A stretch of 64,000 bases of DNA. Origin: Pratylenchus scribneri. Taxonomy: Eukaryota > Nematoda > Chromadorea > Rhabditida > Pratylenchidae. Shown here in pieces: positions 15,001 through 30,100 of this stretch. The stretch is from positions 992,001-1,056,000 of the forward strand of contig JAQSEB010000002.1 in assembly GCA_030063045.1 (NCBI GenBank), given 5' to 3'. Under the pieces are notes generated by a model. The model saw only the letters and a program-made list of their open reading frames with translations, did not search any database and was not told the DNA's origin. Position 1 is the first letter of the stretch; the number at the start of each line of letters is the position of its first letter. Position numbers and translations under genes: made by a program.

Positions 15001-18000
15001 AGTTATATCTAAAAAATAAAAAAAATCTAGGCCTAGAACTCTATACGTTTTTTAGTTATGAATTTTTAAAAATTTTCAAAAATACATGTAAAAATCAAAA
15101 TTTTCAAAAATAAATTTTTCAAAATCGGCCCGAGTTTTCGGTCTGAAATTTTTTTGATAAAATATTATTAGTTATATCTAAAAAATAAAAAAAATCTAGG
15201 CCTAGAACTCTATACGTTTTTTAGTTATGAATTTTTAAAAATTTTCAAAAATACATGTAAAAATCAAAATTTTCAAAAATCAATTTTTCAAAATCGGCCC
15301 GAGTTTTCGGTCTGAAATTTTTTTGATAAAATATTATTAGTTATATCTAAAAAATAAAAAAAATCTAGGCCTAGAACTCTATACGTTTTTTAGTTATGAA
15401 TTTTTAAAAATTTTCAAAAATACAGGTAAAAATCAAAATTTTCAAAAATCAATTTTTCAAAATCGGCCCGAGTTTTCGGTCTGAAATTTTTTTGATAAAA
15501 TATTATTAGTTATATCTAAAAAATAAAAAAAAATCTAGGCCTAGAACTCTATACGTTTTTTAGTTATGAATTTTTAAAAATTTTCAAAAATACATGTAAA
15601 AATCAAAATTTTCAAAAATCAATTTTTCAAAATCGGCCCGAGTTTTCGGTCTGAAATTTTTTTGATAAAATATTATTAGTTATATCTAAAAAATAAAAAA
15701 AAATCTAGGCCTAGAACTCTATACGTTTTTTAGTTATGAATTTTTAAAAATTTTCAAAAATACATGTAAAAATCAAAATTTTCAAAAATCAATTTTTCAA
15801 AATCGGCCCGAGTTTTCGGTCTGAAATTTTTTTAATAAAATATTATTAGTTATATCTAAAAAATAAAAAAAATCTAGGCCTAGAACTCTATACGTTTTTT
15901 AGTTATGAATTTTTAAAAATTTTCAAAAATACAGGTAAAAATCAAAATTTTGAAAAATCAATTTTTCAAAATCGGCCCGAGTTTTCGGTCTGAAATTTTT
16001 TTGATAAAATATTATTAGTTATATCTAAAAAATAAAAAAAAATCTAGGCCTAGAACTCTATACGTTTTTTAGTTATGAATTTTTAAAAATTTTCAAAAAT
16101 ACAGGTAAAAATCAAAATTTTCAAAAATCAATTTTTCAAAATCGGCCCGAGTTTTCGGTCTGAAATTTTTTTAATAAAATATTATTAGTTATATCAAAAA
16201 AATAAAAAAAATCTAGGCCTAGAACTCTATACGTTTTTTAGTTATGAATTTTTAAAAATTTTCAAAAATACAGGTAAAAATCAAAATTTTCAAAAATCAA
16301 TTTTTCAAAATCGGCCCGAGTTTTCGGTCTGAAATTTTTTTGATAAAATATTATTAGTTATATCTAAAAAATAAAAAAAAATCTAGGCCTAGAACTCTAT
16401 ACGTTTTTTAGTTATGAATTTTTAAAAATTTTCAAAAATACATGTAAAAATCAAAATTTTCAAAAATCAATTTTTCAAAATCGGCCCGAGTTTTCGGTCT
16501 GAAATTTTTTTAATAAAATATTATTAGTTATATCTAAAAAATAAAAAAAATCTAGGCCTAGAACTCTATACGTTTTTTAGTTATGAATTTTTAAAAATTT
16601 TCAAAAATACAGGTAAAAATCAAAATTTTCAAAAATCAATTTTTCAAAATCGGCCCGAGTTTTCGGTCTGAAATTTTTTTAATAAAATATTATTAGTTAT
16701 ATCTAAAAAATAAAAAAAATCTAGGCCTAGAACTCTATACGTTTTTTAGTTATGAATTTTTAAAAATTTTCAAAAATACAGGTAAAAATCAAAATTTTCA
16801 AAAATCAATTTTTCAAAATCGGCCCGAGTTTTCGGTCTGAAATTTTTTTGATAAAATATTATTAGTTATATCTAAAAAATAAAAAAAAATCTAGGCCTAG
16901 AACTCTATACGTTTTTTAGTTATGAATTTTTAAAAATTTTCAAAAATACATGTAAAAATCAAAATTTTCAAAAATCAATTTTTCAAAATCGGCCCGAGTT
17001 TTCGGTCTGAAATTTTTTTTAATAAAATATTATTAGTTATATCAAAAAAATAAAAAAAATCTAGGCCTAGAACTCTATACGTTTTTTAGTTATGAATTTT
17101 TAAAAATTTTCAAAAATACAGGTAAAAATCAAAATTTTCAAAAATCAATTTTTCAAAATCGGCCCGAGTTTTCGGTCTGAAATTTTTTTAATAAAATATT
17201 ATTAGTTATATCTAAAAAATAAAAAAAATCTAGGCCTAGAACTCTATACGTTTTTTAGTTATGAATTTTTAAAAATTTTCAAAAATACATGTAAAAATCA
17301 AAATTTTCAAAAATCAATTTTTCAAAATCGGCCCGAGTTTTCGGTCTGAAATTTTTTTGATAAAATATTATTAGTTATATCTAAAAAATAAAAAAAAATC
17401 TAGGCCTAGAACTCTATACGTTTTTTAGTTATGAATTTTTAAAAATTTTCAAAAATACATGTAAAAATCAAAATTTTCAAAAATCAATTTTTCAAAATCG
17501 GCCCGAGTTTTCGGTCTGAAATTTTTTTAATAAAATATTATTAGTTATATCTAAAAAATAAAAAAAATCTAGGCCTAGAACTCTATACGTTTTTTAGTTA
17601 TGAATTTTTAAAAATTTTCAAAAATACAGGTAAAAATCAAAATTTTCAAAAATCAATTTTTCAAAATCGGCCCGAGTTTTCGGTCTGAAATTTTTTTAAT
17701 AAAATATTATTAGTTATATCAAAAAAATAAAAAAAATCTAGGCCTAGAACTCTATACGTTTTTTAGTTATGAATTTTTAAAAATTTTCAAAAATACAGGT
17801 AAAAATCAAAATTTTCAAAAATCAATTTTTCAAAATCGGCCCGAGTTTTCGGTCTGAAATTTTTTTGATAAAATATTATTAGTTATATCTAAAAAATAAA
17901 AAAAAATCTAGGCCTAGAACTCTATACGTTTTTTAGTTATGAATTTTTAAAAATTTTCAAAAATACATGTAAAAATCAAAATTTTCAAAAATCAATTTTT

Positions 18001-21000
18001 CAAAATCGGCCCGAGTTTTCGGTCTGAAATTTTTTTAATAAAATATTATTAGTTATATCTAAAAAATAAAAAAAATCTAGGCCTAGAACTCTATACGTTT
18101 TTTAGTTATGAATTTTTAAAAATTTTCAAAAATACAGGTAAAAATCAAAATTTTCAAAAATCAATTTTTCAAAATCGGCCCGAGTTTTCGGTCTGAAATT
18201 TTTTTAATAAAATATTATTAGTTATATCTAAAAAATAAAAAAAATCTAGGCCTAGAACTCTATACGTTTTTTAGTTATGAATTTTTAAAAATTTTCAAAA
18301 ATACAGGTAAAAATCAAAATTTTCAAAAATCAATTTTTCAAAATCGGCCCGAGTTTTCGGTCTGAAATTTTTTTGATAAAATATTATTAGTTATATCTAA
18401 AAAATAAAAAAAAATCTAGGCCTAGAACTCTATACGTTTTTTAGTTATGAATTTTTAAAAATTTTCAAAAATACATGTAAAAATCAAAATTTTCAAAAAT
18501 CAATTTTTCAAAATCGGCCCGAGTTTTCGGTCTGAAATTTTTTTGATAAAATATTATTAGTTATATCTAAAAAATAAAAAAAATCTAGGCCTAGAACTCT
18601 ATACGTTTTTTAGTTATGAATTTTTAAAAATTTTCAAAAATACATGTAAAAATCAAAATTTTCAAAAATCAATTTTTCAAAATCGGCCCGAGTTTTCGGT
18701 CTGAAATTTTTTTAATAAAATATTATTAGTTATATCAAAAAAATAAAAAAAATCTAGGCCTAGAACTCTATACGTTTTTTAGTTATGAATTTTTAAAAAT
18801 TTTCAAAAATACAGGTAAAAATCAAAATTTTCAAAAATCAATTTTTCAAAATCGGCCCGAGTTTTCGGTCTGAAATTTTTTTAATAAAATATTATTAGTT
18901 ATATCAAAAAAATAAAAAAAATCTAGGCCTAGAACTCTATACGTTTTTTAGTTATGAATTTTTAAAAATTTTCAAAAATACAGGTAAAAATCAAAATTTT
19001 CAAAAATCAATTTTTCAAAATCGGCCCGAGTTTTCGGTCTGAAATTTTTTTGACAAAATATTATTAGTTATATCTAAAAAATAAAAAAAATCTAGGCCTA
19101 GAACTCTATACGTTTTTTAGTTATGAATTTTTAAAAATTTTCAAAAATACAGGTAAAAATCAAAATTTTCAAAAATCAATTTTTCAAAATCGGCCCGAGT
19201 TTTCGGTCTGAAATTTTTTTGATAAAATATTATTAGTTATATCTAAAAAATAAAAAAAAATCTAGGCCTAGAACTCTATACGTTTTTTAGTTATGAATTT
19301 TTAAAAATTTTCAAAAATACATGTAAAAATCAAAATTTTCAAAAATCAATTTTTCAAAATCGGCCCGAGTTTTCGGTCTGAAATTTTTTTTAATAAAATA
19401 TTATTAGTTATATCAAAAAAATAAAAAAAATCTAGGCCTAGAACTCTATACGTTTTTTAGTTATGAATTTTTAAAAATTTTCAAAAATACAGGTAAAAAT
19501 CAAAATTTTCAAAAATCAATTTTTCAAAATCGGCCCGAGTTTTCGGTCTGAAATTTTTTTAATAAAATATTATTAGTTATATCAAAAAAATAAAAAAAAT
19601 CTAGGCCTAGAACTCTATACGTTTTTTAGTTATGAATTTTTAAAAATTTTCAAAAATACAGGTAAAAATCAAAATTTTCAAAAATCAATTTTTCAAAATC
19701 GGCCCGAGTTTTCGGTCTGAAATTTTTTTGATAAAATATTATTAGTTATATCTAAAAAATAAAAAAAAATCTAGGCCTAGAACTCTATACGTTTTTTAGT
19801 TATGAATTTTTAAAAATTTTCAAAAATACATGTAAAAATCAAAATTTTCAAAAATCAATTTTTCAAAATCGGCCCGAGTTTTCGGTCTGAAATTTTTTTA
19901 ATAAAATATTATTAGTTATATCTAAAAAATAAAAAAAATCTAGGCCTAGAACTCTATACGTTTTTTAGTTATGAATTTTTAAAAATTTTCAAAAATACAG
20001 GTAAAAATCAAAATTTTCAAAAATCAATTTTTCAAAATCGGCCCGAGTTTTCGGTCTGAAATTTTTTTAATAAAATATTATTAGTTATATCTAAAAAATA
20101 AAAAAAATCTAGGCCTAGAACTCTATACGTTTTTTAGTTATGAATTTTTAAAAATTTTCAAAAATACATGTAAAAATCAAAATTTTCAAAAATCAATTTT
20201 TCAAAATCGGCCCGAGTTTTCGGTCTGAAATTTTTTTAATAAAATATTATTAGTTATATCAAAAAAATAAAAAAAATCTAGGCCTAGAACTCTATACGTT
20301 TTTTAGTTATGAATTTTTAAAAATTTTCAAAAATACAGGTAAAAATCAAAATTTTCAAAAATCAATTTTTCAAAATCGGCCCGAGTTTTCGGTCTGAAAT
20401 TTTTTTAATAAAATATTATTAGTTATATCAAAAAAATAAAAAAAATCTAGGCCTAGAACTCTATACGTTTTTTAGTTATGAATTTTTAAAAATTTTCAAA
20501 AATACAGGTAAAAATCAAAATTTTCAAAAATCAATTTTTCAAAATCGGCCCGAGTTTTCGGTCTGAAATTTTTTTGATAAAATATTATTAGTTATATCTA
20601 AAAAATAAAAAAAAATCTAGGCCTAGAACTCTATACGTTTTTTAGTTATGAATTTTTAAAAATTTTCAAAAATACATGTAAAAATCAAAATTTTCAAAAA
20701 TCAATTTTTCAAAATCGGCCCGAGTTTTCGGTCTGAAATTTTTTTAATAAAATATTATTAGTTATATCTAAAAAATAAAAAAAATCTAGGCCTAGAACTC
20801 TATACGTTTTTTAGTTATGAATTTTTAAAAATTTTCAAAAATACAGGTAAAAATCAAAATTTTCAAAAATCAATTTTTCAAAATCGGCCCGAGTTTTCGG
20901 TCTGAAATTTTTTTAATAAAATATTATTAGTTATATCTAAAAAATAAAAAAAATCTAGGCCTAGAACTCTATACGTTTTTTAGTTATGAATTTTTAAAAA

Positions 21001-22370
21001 TTTTCAAAAATACATGTAAAAATCAAAATTTTCAAAAATCAATTTTTCAAAATCGGCCCGAGTTTTCGGTCTGAAATTTTTTTGATAAAATATTATTAGT
21101 TATATCTAAAAAATAAAAAAAAATCTAGGCCTAGAACTCTATACGTTTTTTAGTTATGAATTTTTAAAAATTTTCAAAAATACATGTAAAAATCAAAATT
21201 TTCAAAAATCAATTTTTCAAAATCGGCCCGAGTTTTCGGTCTGAAATTTTTTTGATAAAATATTATTAGTTATATCTAAAAAATAAAAAAAATCTAGGCC
21301 TAGAACTCTATACGTTTTTTAGTTATGAATTTTTAAAAATTTTCAAAAATACATGTAAAAATCAAAATTTTCAAAAATCAATTTTTCAAAATCGGCCCGA
21401 GTTTTCGGTCTGAAATTTTTTTAATAAAATATTATTAGTTATATCAAAAAAATAAAAAAAATCTAGGCCTAGAACTCTATACGTTTTTTAGTTATGAATT
21501 TTTAAAAATTTTCAAAAATACAGGTAAAAATCAAAATTTTCAAAAATCAATTTTTCAAAATCGGCCCGAGTTTTCGGTCTGAAATTTTTTTAATAAAATA
21601 TTATTAGTTATATCAAAAAAATAAAAAAAATCTAGGCCTAGAACTCTATACGTTTTTTAGTTATGAATTTTTAAAAATTTTCAAAAATACAGGTAAAAAT
21701 CAAAATTTTCAAAAATCAATTTTTCAAAATCGGCCCGAGTTTTCGGTCTGAAATTTTTTTGACAAAATATTATTAGTTATATCTAAAAAATAAAAAAAAT
21801 CTAGGCCTAGAACTCTATACGTTTTTTAGTTATGAATTTTTAAAAATTTTCAAAAATACAGGTAAAAATCAAAATTTTCAAAAATCAATTTTTCAAAATC
21901 GGCCCGAGTTTTCGGTCTGAAATTTTTTTGATAAAATATTATTAGTTATATCTAAAAAATAAAAAAAAATCTAGGCCTAGAACTCTATACGTTTTTTAGT
22001 TATGAATTTTTAAAAATTTTCAAAAATACATGTAAAAATCAAAATTTTCAAAAATCAATTTTTCAAAATCGGCCCGAGTTTTCGGTCTGAAATTTTTTTA
22101 ATAAAATATTATTAGTTATATCAAAAAAATAAAAAAAATCTAGGCCTAGAACTCTATACGTTTTTTAGTTATGAATTTTTAAAAATTTTCAAAAATACAG
22201 GTAAAAATCAAAATTTTCAAAAATCAATTTTTCAAAATCGGCCCGAGTTTTCGGTCTGAAATTTTTTTGATAAAATATTATTAGTTATATCTAAAAAATA
22301 AAAAAAAATCTAGGCCTAGAACTCTATACGTTTTTTAGTTATGAATTTTTAAAAATTTTCAAAAATACAT

Positions 22371-25300
22371 GTAAAAATCAAAATTTTCAAAAATCAATTT
22401 TTCAAAATCGGCCCGAGTTTTCGGTCTGAAATTTTTTTAATAAAATATTATTAGTTATATCTAAAAAATAAAAAAAATCTAGGCCTAGAACTCTATACGT
22501 TTTTTAGTTATGAATTTTTAAAAATTTTCAAAAATACATGTAAAAATCAAAATTTTCAAAAATCAATTTTTCAAAATCGGCCCGAGTTTTCGGTCTGAAA
22601 TTTTTTTGATAAAATATTATTAGTTATATCTAAAAAATAAAAAAAAATCTAGGCCTAGAACTCTATACGTTTTTTAGTTATGAATTTTTAAAAATTTTCA
22701 AAAATACATGTAAAAATCAAAATTTTCAAAAATCAATTTTTCAAAATCGGCCCGAGTTTTCGGTCTGAAATTTTTTTAATAAAATATTATTAGTTATATC
22801 TAAAAAATAAAAAAAATCTAGGCCTAGAACTCTATACGTTTTTTAGTTATGAATTTTTAAAAATTTTCAAAAATACAGGTAAAAATCAAAATTTTCAAAA
22901 ATCAATTTTTCAAAATCGGCCCGAGTTTTCGGTCTGAAATTTTTTTAATAAAATATTATTAGTTATATCTAAAAAATAAAAAAAATCTAGGCCTAGAACT
23001 CTATACGTTTTTTAGTTATGAATTTTTAAAAATTTTCAAAAATACATGTAAAAATCAAAATTTTCAAAAATCAATTTTTCAAAATCGGCCCGAGTTTTCG
23101 GTCTGAAATTTTTTTAATAAAATATTATTAGTTATATCAAAAAAATAAAAAAAATCTAGGCCTAGAACTCTATACGTTTTTTAGTTATGAATTTTTAAAA
23201 ATTTTCAAAAATACAGGTAAAAATCAAAATTTTCAAAAATCAATTTTTCAAAATCGGCCCGAGTTTTCGGTCTGAAATTTTTTTAATAAAATATTATTAG
23301 TTATATCAAAAAAATAAAAAAAATCTAGGCCTAGAACTCTATACGTTTTTTAGTTATGAATTTTTAAAAATTTTCAAAAATACAGGTAAAAATCAAAATT
23401 TTCAAAAATCAATTTTTCAAAATCGGCCCGAGTTTTCGGTCTGAAATTTTTTTGATAAAATATTATTAGTTATATCTAAAAAATAAAAAAAAATCTAGGC
23501 CTAGAACTCTATACGTTTTTTAGTTATGAATTTTTAAAAATTTTCAAAAATACATGTAAAAATCAAAATTTTCAAAAATCAATTTTTCAAAATCGGCCCG
23601 AGTTTTCGGTCTGAAATTTTTTTAATAAAATATTATTAGTTATATCTAAAAAATAAAAAAAATCTAGGCCTAGAACTCTATACGTTTTTTAGTTATGAAT
23701 TTTTAAAAATTTTCAAAAATACAGGTAAAAATCAAAATTTTCAAAAATCAATTTTTCAAAATCGGCCCGAGTTTTCGGTCTGAAATTTTTTTAATAAAAT
23801 ATTATTAGTTATATCTAAAAAATAAAAAAAATCTAGGCCTAGAACTCTATACGTTTTTTAGTTATGAATTTTTAAAAATTTTCAAAAATACATGTAAAAA
23901 TCAAAATTTTCAAAAATCAATTTTTCAAAATCGGCCCGAGTTTTCGGTCTGAAATTTTTTTGATAAAATATTATTAGTTATATCTAAAAAATAAAAAAAA
24001 ATCTAGGCCTAGAACTCTATACGTTTTTTAGTTATGAATTTTTAAAAATTTTCAAAAATACATGTAAAAATCAAAATTTTCAAAAATCAATTTTTCAAAA
24101 TCGGCCCGAGTTTTCGGTCTGAAATTTTTTTGATAAAATATTATTAGTTATATCTAAAAAATAAAAAAAATCTAGGCCTAGAACTCTATACGTTTTTTAG
24201 TTATGAATTTTTAAAAATTTTCAAAAATACATGTAAAAATCAAAATTTTCAAAAATCAATTTTTCAAAATCGGCCCGAGTTTTCGGTCTGAAATTTTTTT
24301 AATAAAATATTATTAGTTATATCAAAAAAATAAAAAAAATCTAGGCCTAGAACTCTATACGTTTTTTAGTTATGAATTTTTAAAAATTTTCAAAAATACA
24401 GGTAAAAATCAAAATTTTCAAAAATCAATTTTTCAAAATCGGCCCGAGTTTTCGGTCTGAAATTTTTTTAATAAAATATTATTAGTTATATCAAAAAAAT
24501 AAAAAAAATCTAGGCCTAGAACTCTATACGTTTTTTAGTTATGAATTTTTAAAAATTTTCAAAAATACAGGTAAAAATCAAAATTTTCAAAAATCAATTT
24601 TTCAAAATCGGCCCGAGTTTTCGGTCTGAAATTTTTTTGACAAAATATTATTAGTTATATCTAAAAAATAAAAAAAATCTAGGCCTAGAACTCTATACGT
24701 TTTTTAGTTATGAATTTTTAAAAATTTTCAAAAATACAGGTAAAAATCAAAATTTTCAAAAATCAATTTTTCAAAATCGGCCCGAGTTTTCGGTCTGAAA
24801 TTTTTTTGATAAAATATTATTAGTTATATCTAAAAAATAAAAAAAAATCTAGGCCTAGAACTCTATACGTTTTTTAGTTATGAATTTTTAAAAATTTTCA
24901 AAAATACATGTAAAAATCAAAATTTTCAAAAATCAATTTTTCAAAATCGGCCCGAGTTTTCGGTCTGAAATTTTTTTTAATAAAATATTATTAGTTATAT
25001 CAAAAAAATAAAAAAAATCTAGGCCTAGAACTCTATACGTTTTTTAGTTATGAATTTTTAAAAATTTTCAAAAATACAGGTAAAAATCAAAATTTTCAAA
25101 AATCAATTTTTCAAAATCGGCCCGAGTTTTCGGTCTGAAATTTTTTTAATAAAATATTATTAGTTATATCAAAAAAATAAAAAAAATCTAGGCCTAGAAC
25201 TCTATACGTTTTTTAGTTATGAATTTTTAAAAATTTTCAAAAATACAGGTAAAAATCAAAATTTTCAAAAATCAATTTTTCAAAATCGGCCCGAGTTTTC

Positions 25301-26863
25301 GGTCTGAAATTTTTTTGATAAAATATTATTAGTTATATCTAAAAAATAAAAAAAAATCTAGGCCTAGAACTCTATACGTTTTTTAGTTATGAATTTTTAA
25401 AAATTTTCAAAAATACATGTAAAAATCAAAATTTTCAAAAATCAATTTTTCAAAATCGGCCCGAGTTTTCGGTCTGAAATTTTTTTAATAAAATATTATT
25501 AGTTATATCTAAAAAATAAAAAAAATCTAGGCCTAGAACTCTATACGTTTTTTAGTTATGAATTTTTAAAAATTTTCAAAAATACAGGTAAAAATCAAAA
25601 TTTTCAAAAATCAATTTTTCAAAATCGGCCCGAGTTTTCGGTCTGAAATTTTTTTGATAAAATATTATTAGTTATATCTAAAAAATAAAAAAAAATCTAG
25701 GCCTAGAACTCTATACGTTTTTTAGTTATGAATTTTTAAAAATTTTCAAAAATACAGGTAAAAATCAAAATTTTCAAAAATCAATTTTTCAAAATCGGCC
25801 CGAGTTTTCGGTCTGAAATTTTTTTAATAAAATATTATTAGTTATATCTAAAAAATAAAAAAAATCTAGGCCTAGAACTCTATACGTTTTTTAGTTATGA
25901 ATTTTTAAAAATTTTCAAAAATACATGTAAAAATCAAAATTTTCAAAAATCAATTTTTCAAAATCGGCCCGAGTTTTCGGTCTGAAATTTTTTTAATAAA
26001 ATATTATTAGTTATATCTAAAAAATAAAAAAAATCTAGGCCTAGAACTCTATACGTTTTTTAGTTATGAATTTTTAAAAATTTTCAAAAATACATGTAAA
26101 AATCAAAATTTTCAAAAATAAATTTTTCAAAATCGGCCCGAGTTTTCGGTCTGAAATTTTTTTGATAAAATATTATTAGTTATATCTAAAAAATAAAAAA
26201 AATCTAGGCCTAGAACTCTATACGTTTTTTAGTTATGAATTTTTAAAAATTTTCAAAAATACATGTAAAAATCAAAATTTTCAAAAATCAATTTTTCAAA
26301 ATCGGCCCGAGTTTTCGGTCTGAAATTTTTTTAATAAAATATTATTAGTTATATCAAAAAAATAAAAAAAATCTAGGCCTAGAACTCTATACGTTTTTTA
26401 GTTATGAATTTTTAAAAATTTTCAAAAATACAGGTAAAAATCAAAATTTTCAAAAATCAATTTTTCAAAATCGGCCCGAGTTTTCGGTCTGAAATTTTTT
26501 TGATAAAATATTATTAGTTATATCTAAAAAATAAAAAAAAATCTAGGCCTAGAACTCTATACGTTTTTTAGTTATGAATTTTTAAAAATTTTCAAAAATA
26601 CATGTAAAAATCAAAATTTTCAAAAATCAATTTTTCAAAATCGGCCCGAGTTTTCGGTCTGAAATTTTTTTAATAAAATATTATTAGTTATATCTAAAAA
26701 ATAAAAAAAATCTAGGCCTAGAACTCTATACGTTTTTTAGTTATGAATTTTTAAAAATTTTCAAAAATACAGGTAAAAATCAAAATTTTCAAAAATCAAT
26801 TTTTCAAAATCGGCCCGAGTTTTCGGTCTGAAATTTTTTTAATAAAATATTATTAGTTATATC
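22371..26863. repeat. Higher-order satellite block, copy A
   Basis: This 4,493-bp stretch of the array reappears 4,740 bp to the right (28 monomers). Every line compared at that offset, including rare variants such as the GACAAA monomer at 24,639, the eight-T monomer near 24,969 and the ATAAA variant at 26,118, is identical in the second copy. The first differences are T versus G at 22,370/27,110 and T versus A at 26,864/31,604. Confidence 0.9.
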
Positions 26864-27110
26864 TAAAAAATAAAAAAAATCTAGGCCTAGAACTCTATAC
26901 GTTTTTTAGTTATGAATTTTTAAAAATTTTCAAAAATACATGTAAAAATCAAAATTTTCAAAAATCAATTTTTCAAAATCGGCCCGAGTTTTCGGTCTGA
27001 AATTTTTTTAATAAAATATTATTAGTTATATCAAAAAAATAAAAAAAATCTAGGCCTAGAACTCTATACGTTTTTTAGTTATGAATTTTTAAAAATTTTC
27101 AAAAATACAG

Positions 27111-30100
27111 GTAAAAATCAAAATTTTCAAAAATCAATTTTTCAAAATCGGCCCGAGTTTTCGGTCTGAAATTTTTTTAATAAAATATTATTAGTTATAT
27201 CTAAAAAATAAAAAAAATCTAGGCCTAGAACTCTATACGTTTTTTAGTTATGAATTTTTAAAAATTTTCAAAAATACATGTAAAAATCAAAATTTTCAAA
27301 AATCAATTTTTCAAAATCGGCCCGAGTTTTCGGTCTGAAATTTTTTTGATAAAATATTATTAGTTATATCTAAAAAATAAAAAAAAATCTAGGCCTAGAA
27401 CTCTATACGTTTTTTAGTTATGAATTTTTAAAAATTTTCAAAAATACATGTAAAAATCAAAATTTTCAAAAATCAATTTTTCAAAATCGGCCCGAGTTTT
27501 CGGTCTGAAATTTTTTTAATAAAATATTATTAGTTATATCTAAAAAATAAAAAAAATCTAGGCCTAGAACTCTATACGTTTTTTAGTTATGAATTTTTAA
27601 AAATTTTCAAAAATACAGGTAAAAATCAAAATTTTCAAAAATCAATTTTTCAAAATCGGCCCGAGTTTTCGGTCTGAAATTTTTTTAATAAAATATTATT
27701 AGTTATATCTAAAAAATAAAAAAAATCTAGGCCTAGAACTCTATACGTTTTTTAGTTATGAATTTTTAAAAATTTTCAAAAATACATGTAAAAATCAAAA
27801 TTTTCAAAAATCAATTTTTCAAAATCGGCCCGAGTTTTCGGTCTGAAATTTTTTTAATAAAATATTATTAGTTATATCAAAAAAATAAAAAAAATCTAGG
27901 CCTAGAACTCTATACGTTTTTTAGTTATGAATTTTTAAAAATTTTCAAAAATACAGGTAAAAATCAAAATTTTCAAAAATCAATTTTTCAAAATCGGCCC
28001 GAGTTTTCGGTCTGAAATTTTTTTAATAAAATATTATTAGTTATATCAAAAAAATAAAAAAAATCTAGGCCTAGAACTCTATACGTTTTTTAGTTATGAA
28101 TTTTTAAAAATTTTCAAAAATACAGGTAAAAATCAAAATTTTCAAAAATCAATTTTTCAAAATCGGCCCGAGTTTTCGGTCTGAAATTTTTTTGATAAAA
28201 TATTATTAGTTATATCTAAAAAATAAAAAAAAATCTAGGCCTAGAACTCTATACGTTTTTTAGTTATGAATTTTTAAAAATTTTCAAAAATACATGTAAA
28301 AATCAAAATTTTCAAAAATCAATTTTTCAAAATCGGCCCGAGTTTTCGGTCTGAAATTTTTTTAATAAAATATTATTAGTTATATCTAAAAAATAAAAAA
28401 AATCTAGGCCTAGAACTCTATACGTTTTTTAGTTATGAATTTTTAAAAATTTTCAAAAATACAGGTAAAAATCAAAATTTTCAAAAATCAATTTTTCAAA
28501 ATCGGCCCGAGTTTTCGGTCTGAAATTTTTTTAATAAAATATTATTAGTTATATCTAAAAAATAAAAAAAATCTAGGCCTAGAACTCTATACGTTTTTTA
28601 GTTATGAATTTTTAAAAATTTTCAAAAATACATGTAAAAATCAAAATTTTCAAAAATCAATTTTTCAAAATCGGCCCGAGTTTTCGGTCTGAAATTTTTT
28701 TGATAAAATATTATTAGTTATATCTAAAAAATAAAAAAAAATCTAGGCCTAGAACTCTATACGTTTTTTAGTTATGAATTTTTAAAAATTTTCAAAAATA
28801 CATGTAAAAATCAAAATTTTCAAAAATCAATTTTTCAAAATCGGCCCGAGTTTTCGGTCTGAAATTTTTTTGATAAAATATTATTAGTTATATCTAAAAA
28901 ATAAAAAAAATCTAGGCCTAGAACTCTATACGTTTTTTAGTTATGAATTTTTAAAAATTTTCAAAAATACATGTAAAAATCAAAATTTTCAAAAATCAAT
29001 TTTTCAAAATCGGCCCGAGTTTTCGGTCTGAAATTTTTTTAATAAAATATTATTAGTTATATCAAAAAAATAAAAAAAATCTAGGCCTAGAACTCTATAC
29101 GTTTTTTAGTTATGAATTTTTAAAAATTTTCAAAAATACAGGTAAAAATCAAAATTTTCAAAAATCAATTTTTCAAAATCGGCCCGAGTTTTCGGTCTGA
29201 AATTTTTTTAATAAAATATTATTAGTTATATCAAAAAAATAAAAAAAATCTAGGCCTAGAACTCTATACGTTTTTTAGTTATGAATTTTTAAAAATTTTC
29301 AAAAATACAGGTAAAAATCAAAATTTTCAAAAATCAATTTTTCAAAATCGGCCCGAGTTTTCGGTCTGAAATTTTTTTGACAAAATATTATTAGTTATAT
29401 CTAAAAAATAAAAAAAATCTAGGCCTAGAACTCTATACGTTTTTTAGTTATGAATTTTTAAAAATTTTCAAAAATACAGGTAAAAATCAAAATTTTCAAA
29501 AATCAATTTTTCAAAATCGGCCCGAGTTTTCGGTCTGAAATTTTTTTGATAAAATATTATTAGTTATATCTAAAAAATAAAAAAAAATCTAGGCCTAGAA
29601 CTCTATACGTTTTTTAGTTATGAATTTTTAAAAATTTTCAAAAATACATGTAAAAATCAAAATTTTCAAAAATCAATTTTTCAAAATCGGCCCGAGTTTT
29701 CGGTCTGAAATTTTTTTTAATAAAATATTATTAGTTATATCAAAAAAATAAAAAAAATCTAGGCCTAGAACTCTATACGTTTTTTAGTTATGAATTTTTA
29801 AAAATTTTCAAAAATACAGGTAAAAATCAAAATTTTCAAAAATCAATTTTTCAAAATCGGCCCGAGTTTTCGGTCTGAAATTTTTTTAATAAAATATTAT
29901 TAGTTATATCAAAAAAATAAAAAAAATCTAGGCCTAGAACTCTATACGTTTTTTAGTTATGAATTTTTAAAAATTTTCAAAAATACAGGTAAAAATCAAA
30001 ATTTTCAAAAATCAATTTTTCAAAATCGGCCCGAGTTTTCGGTCTGAAATTTTTTTGATAAAATATTATTAGTTATATCTAAAAAATAAAAAAAAATCTA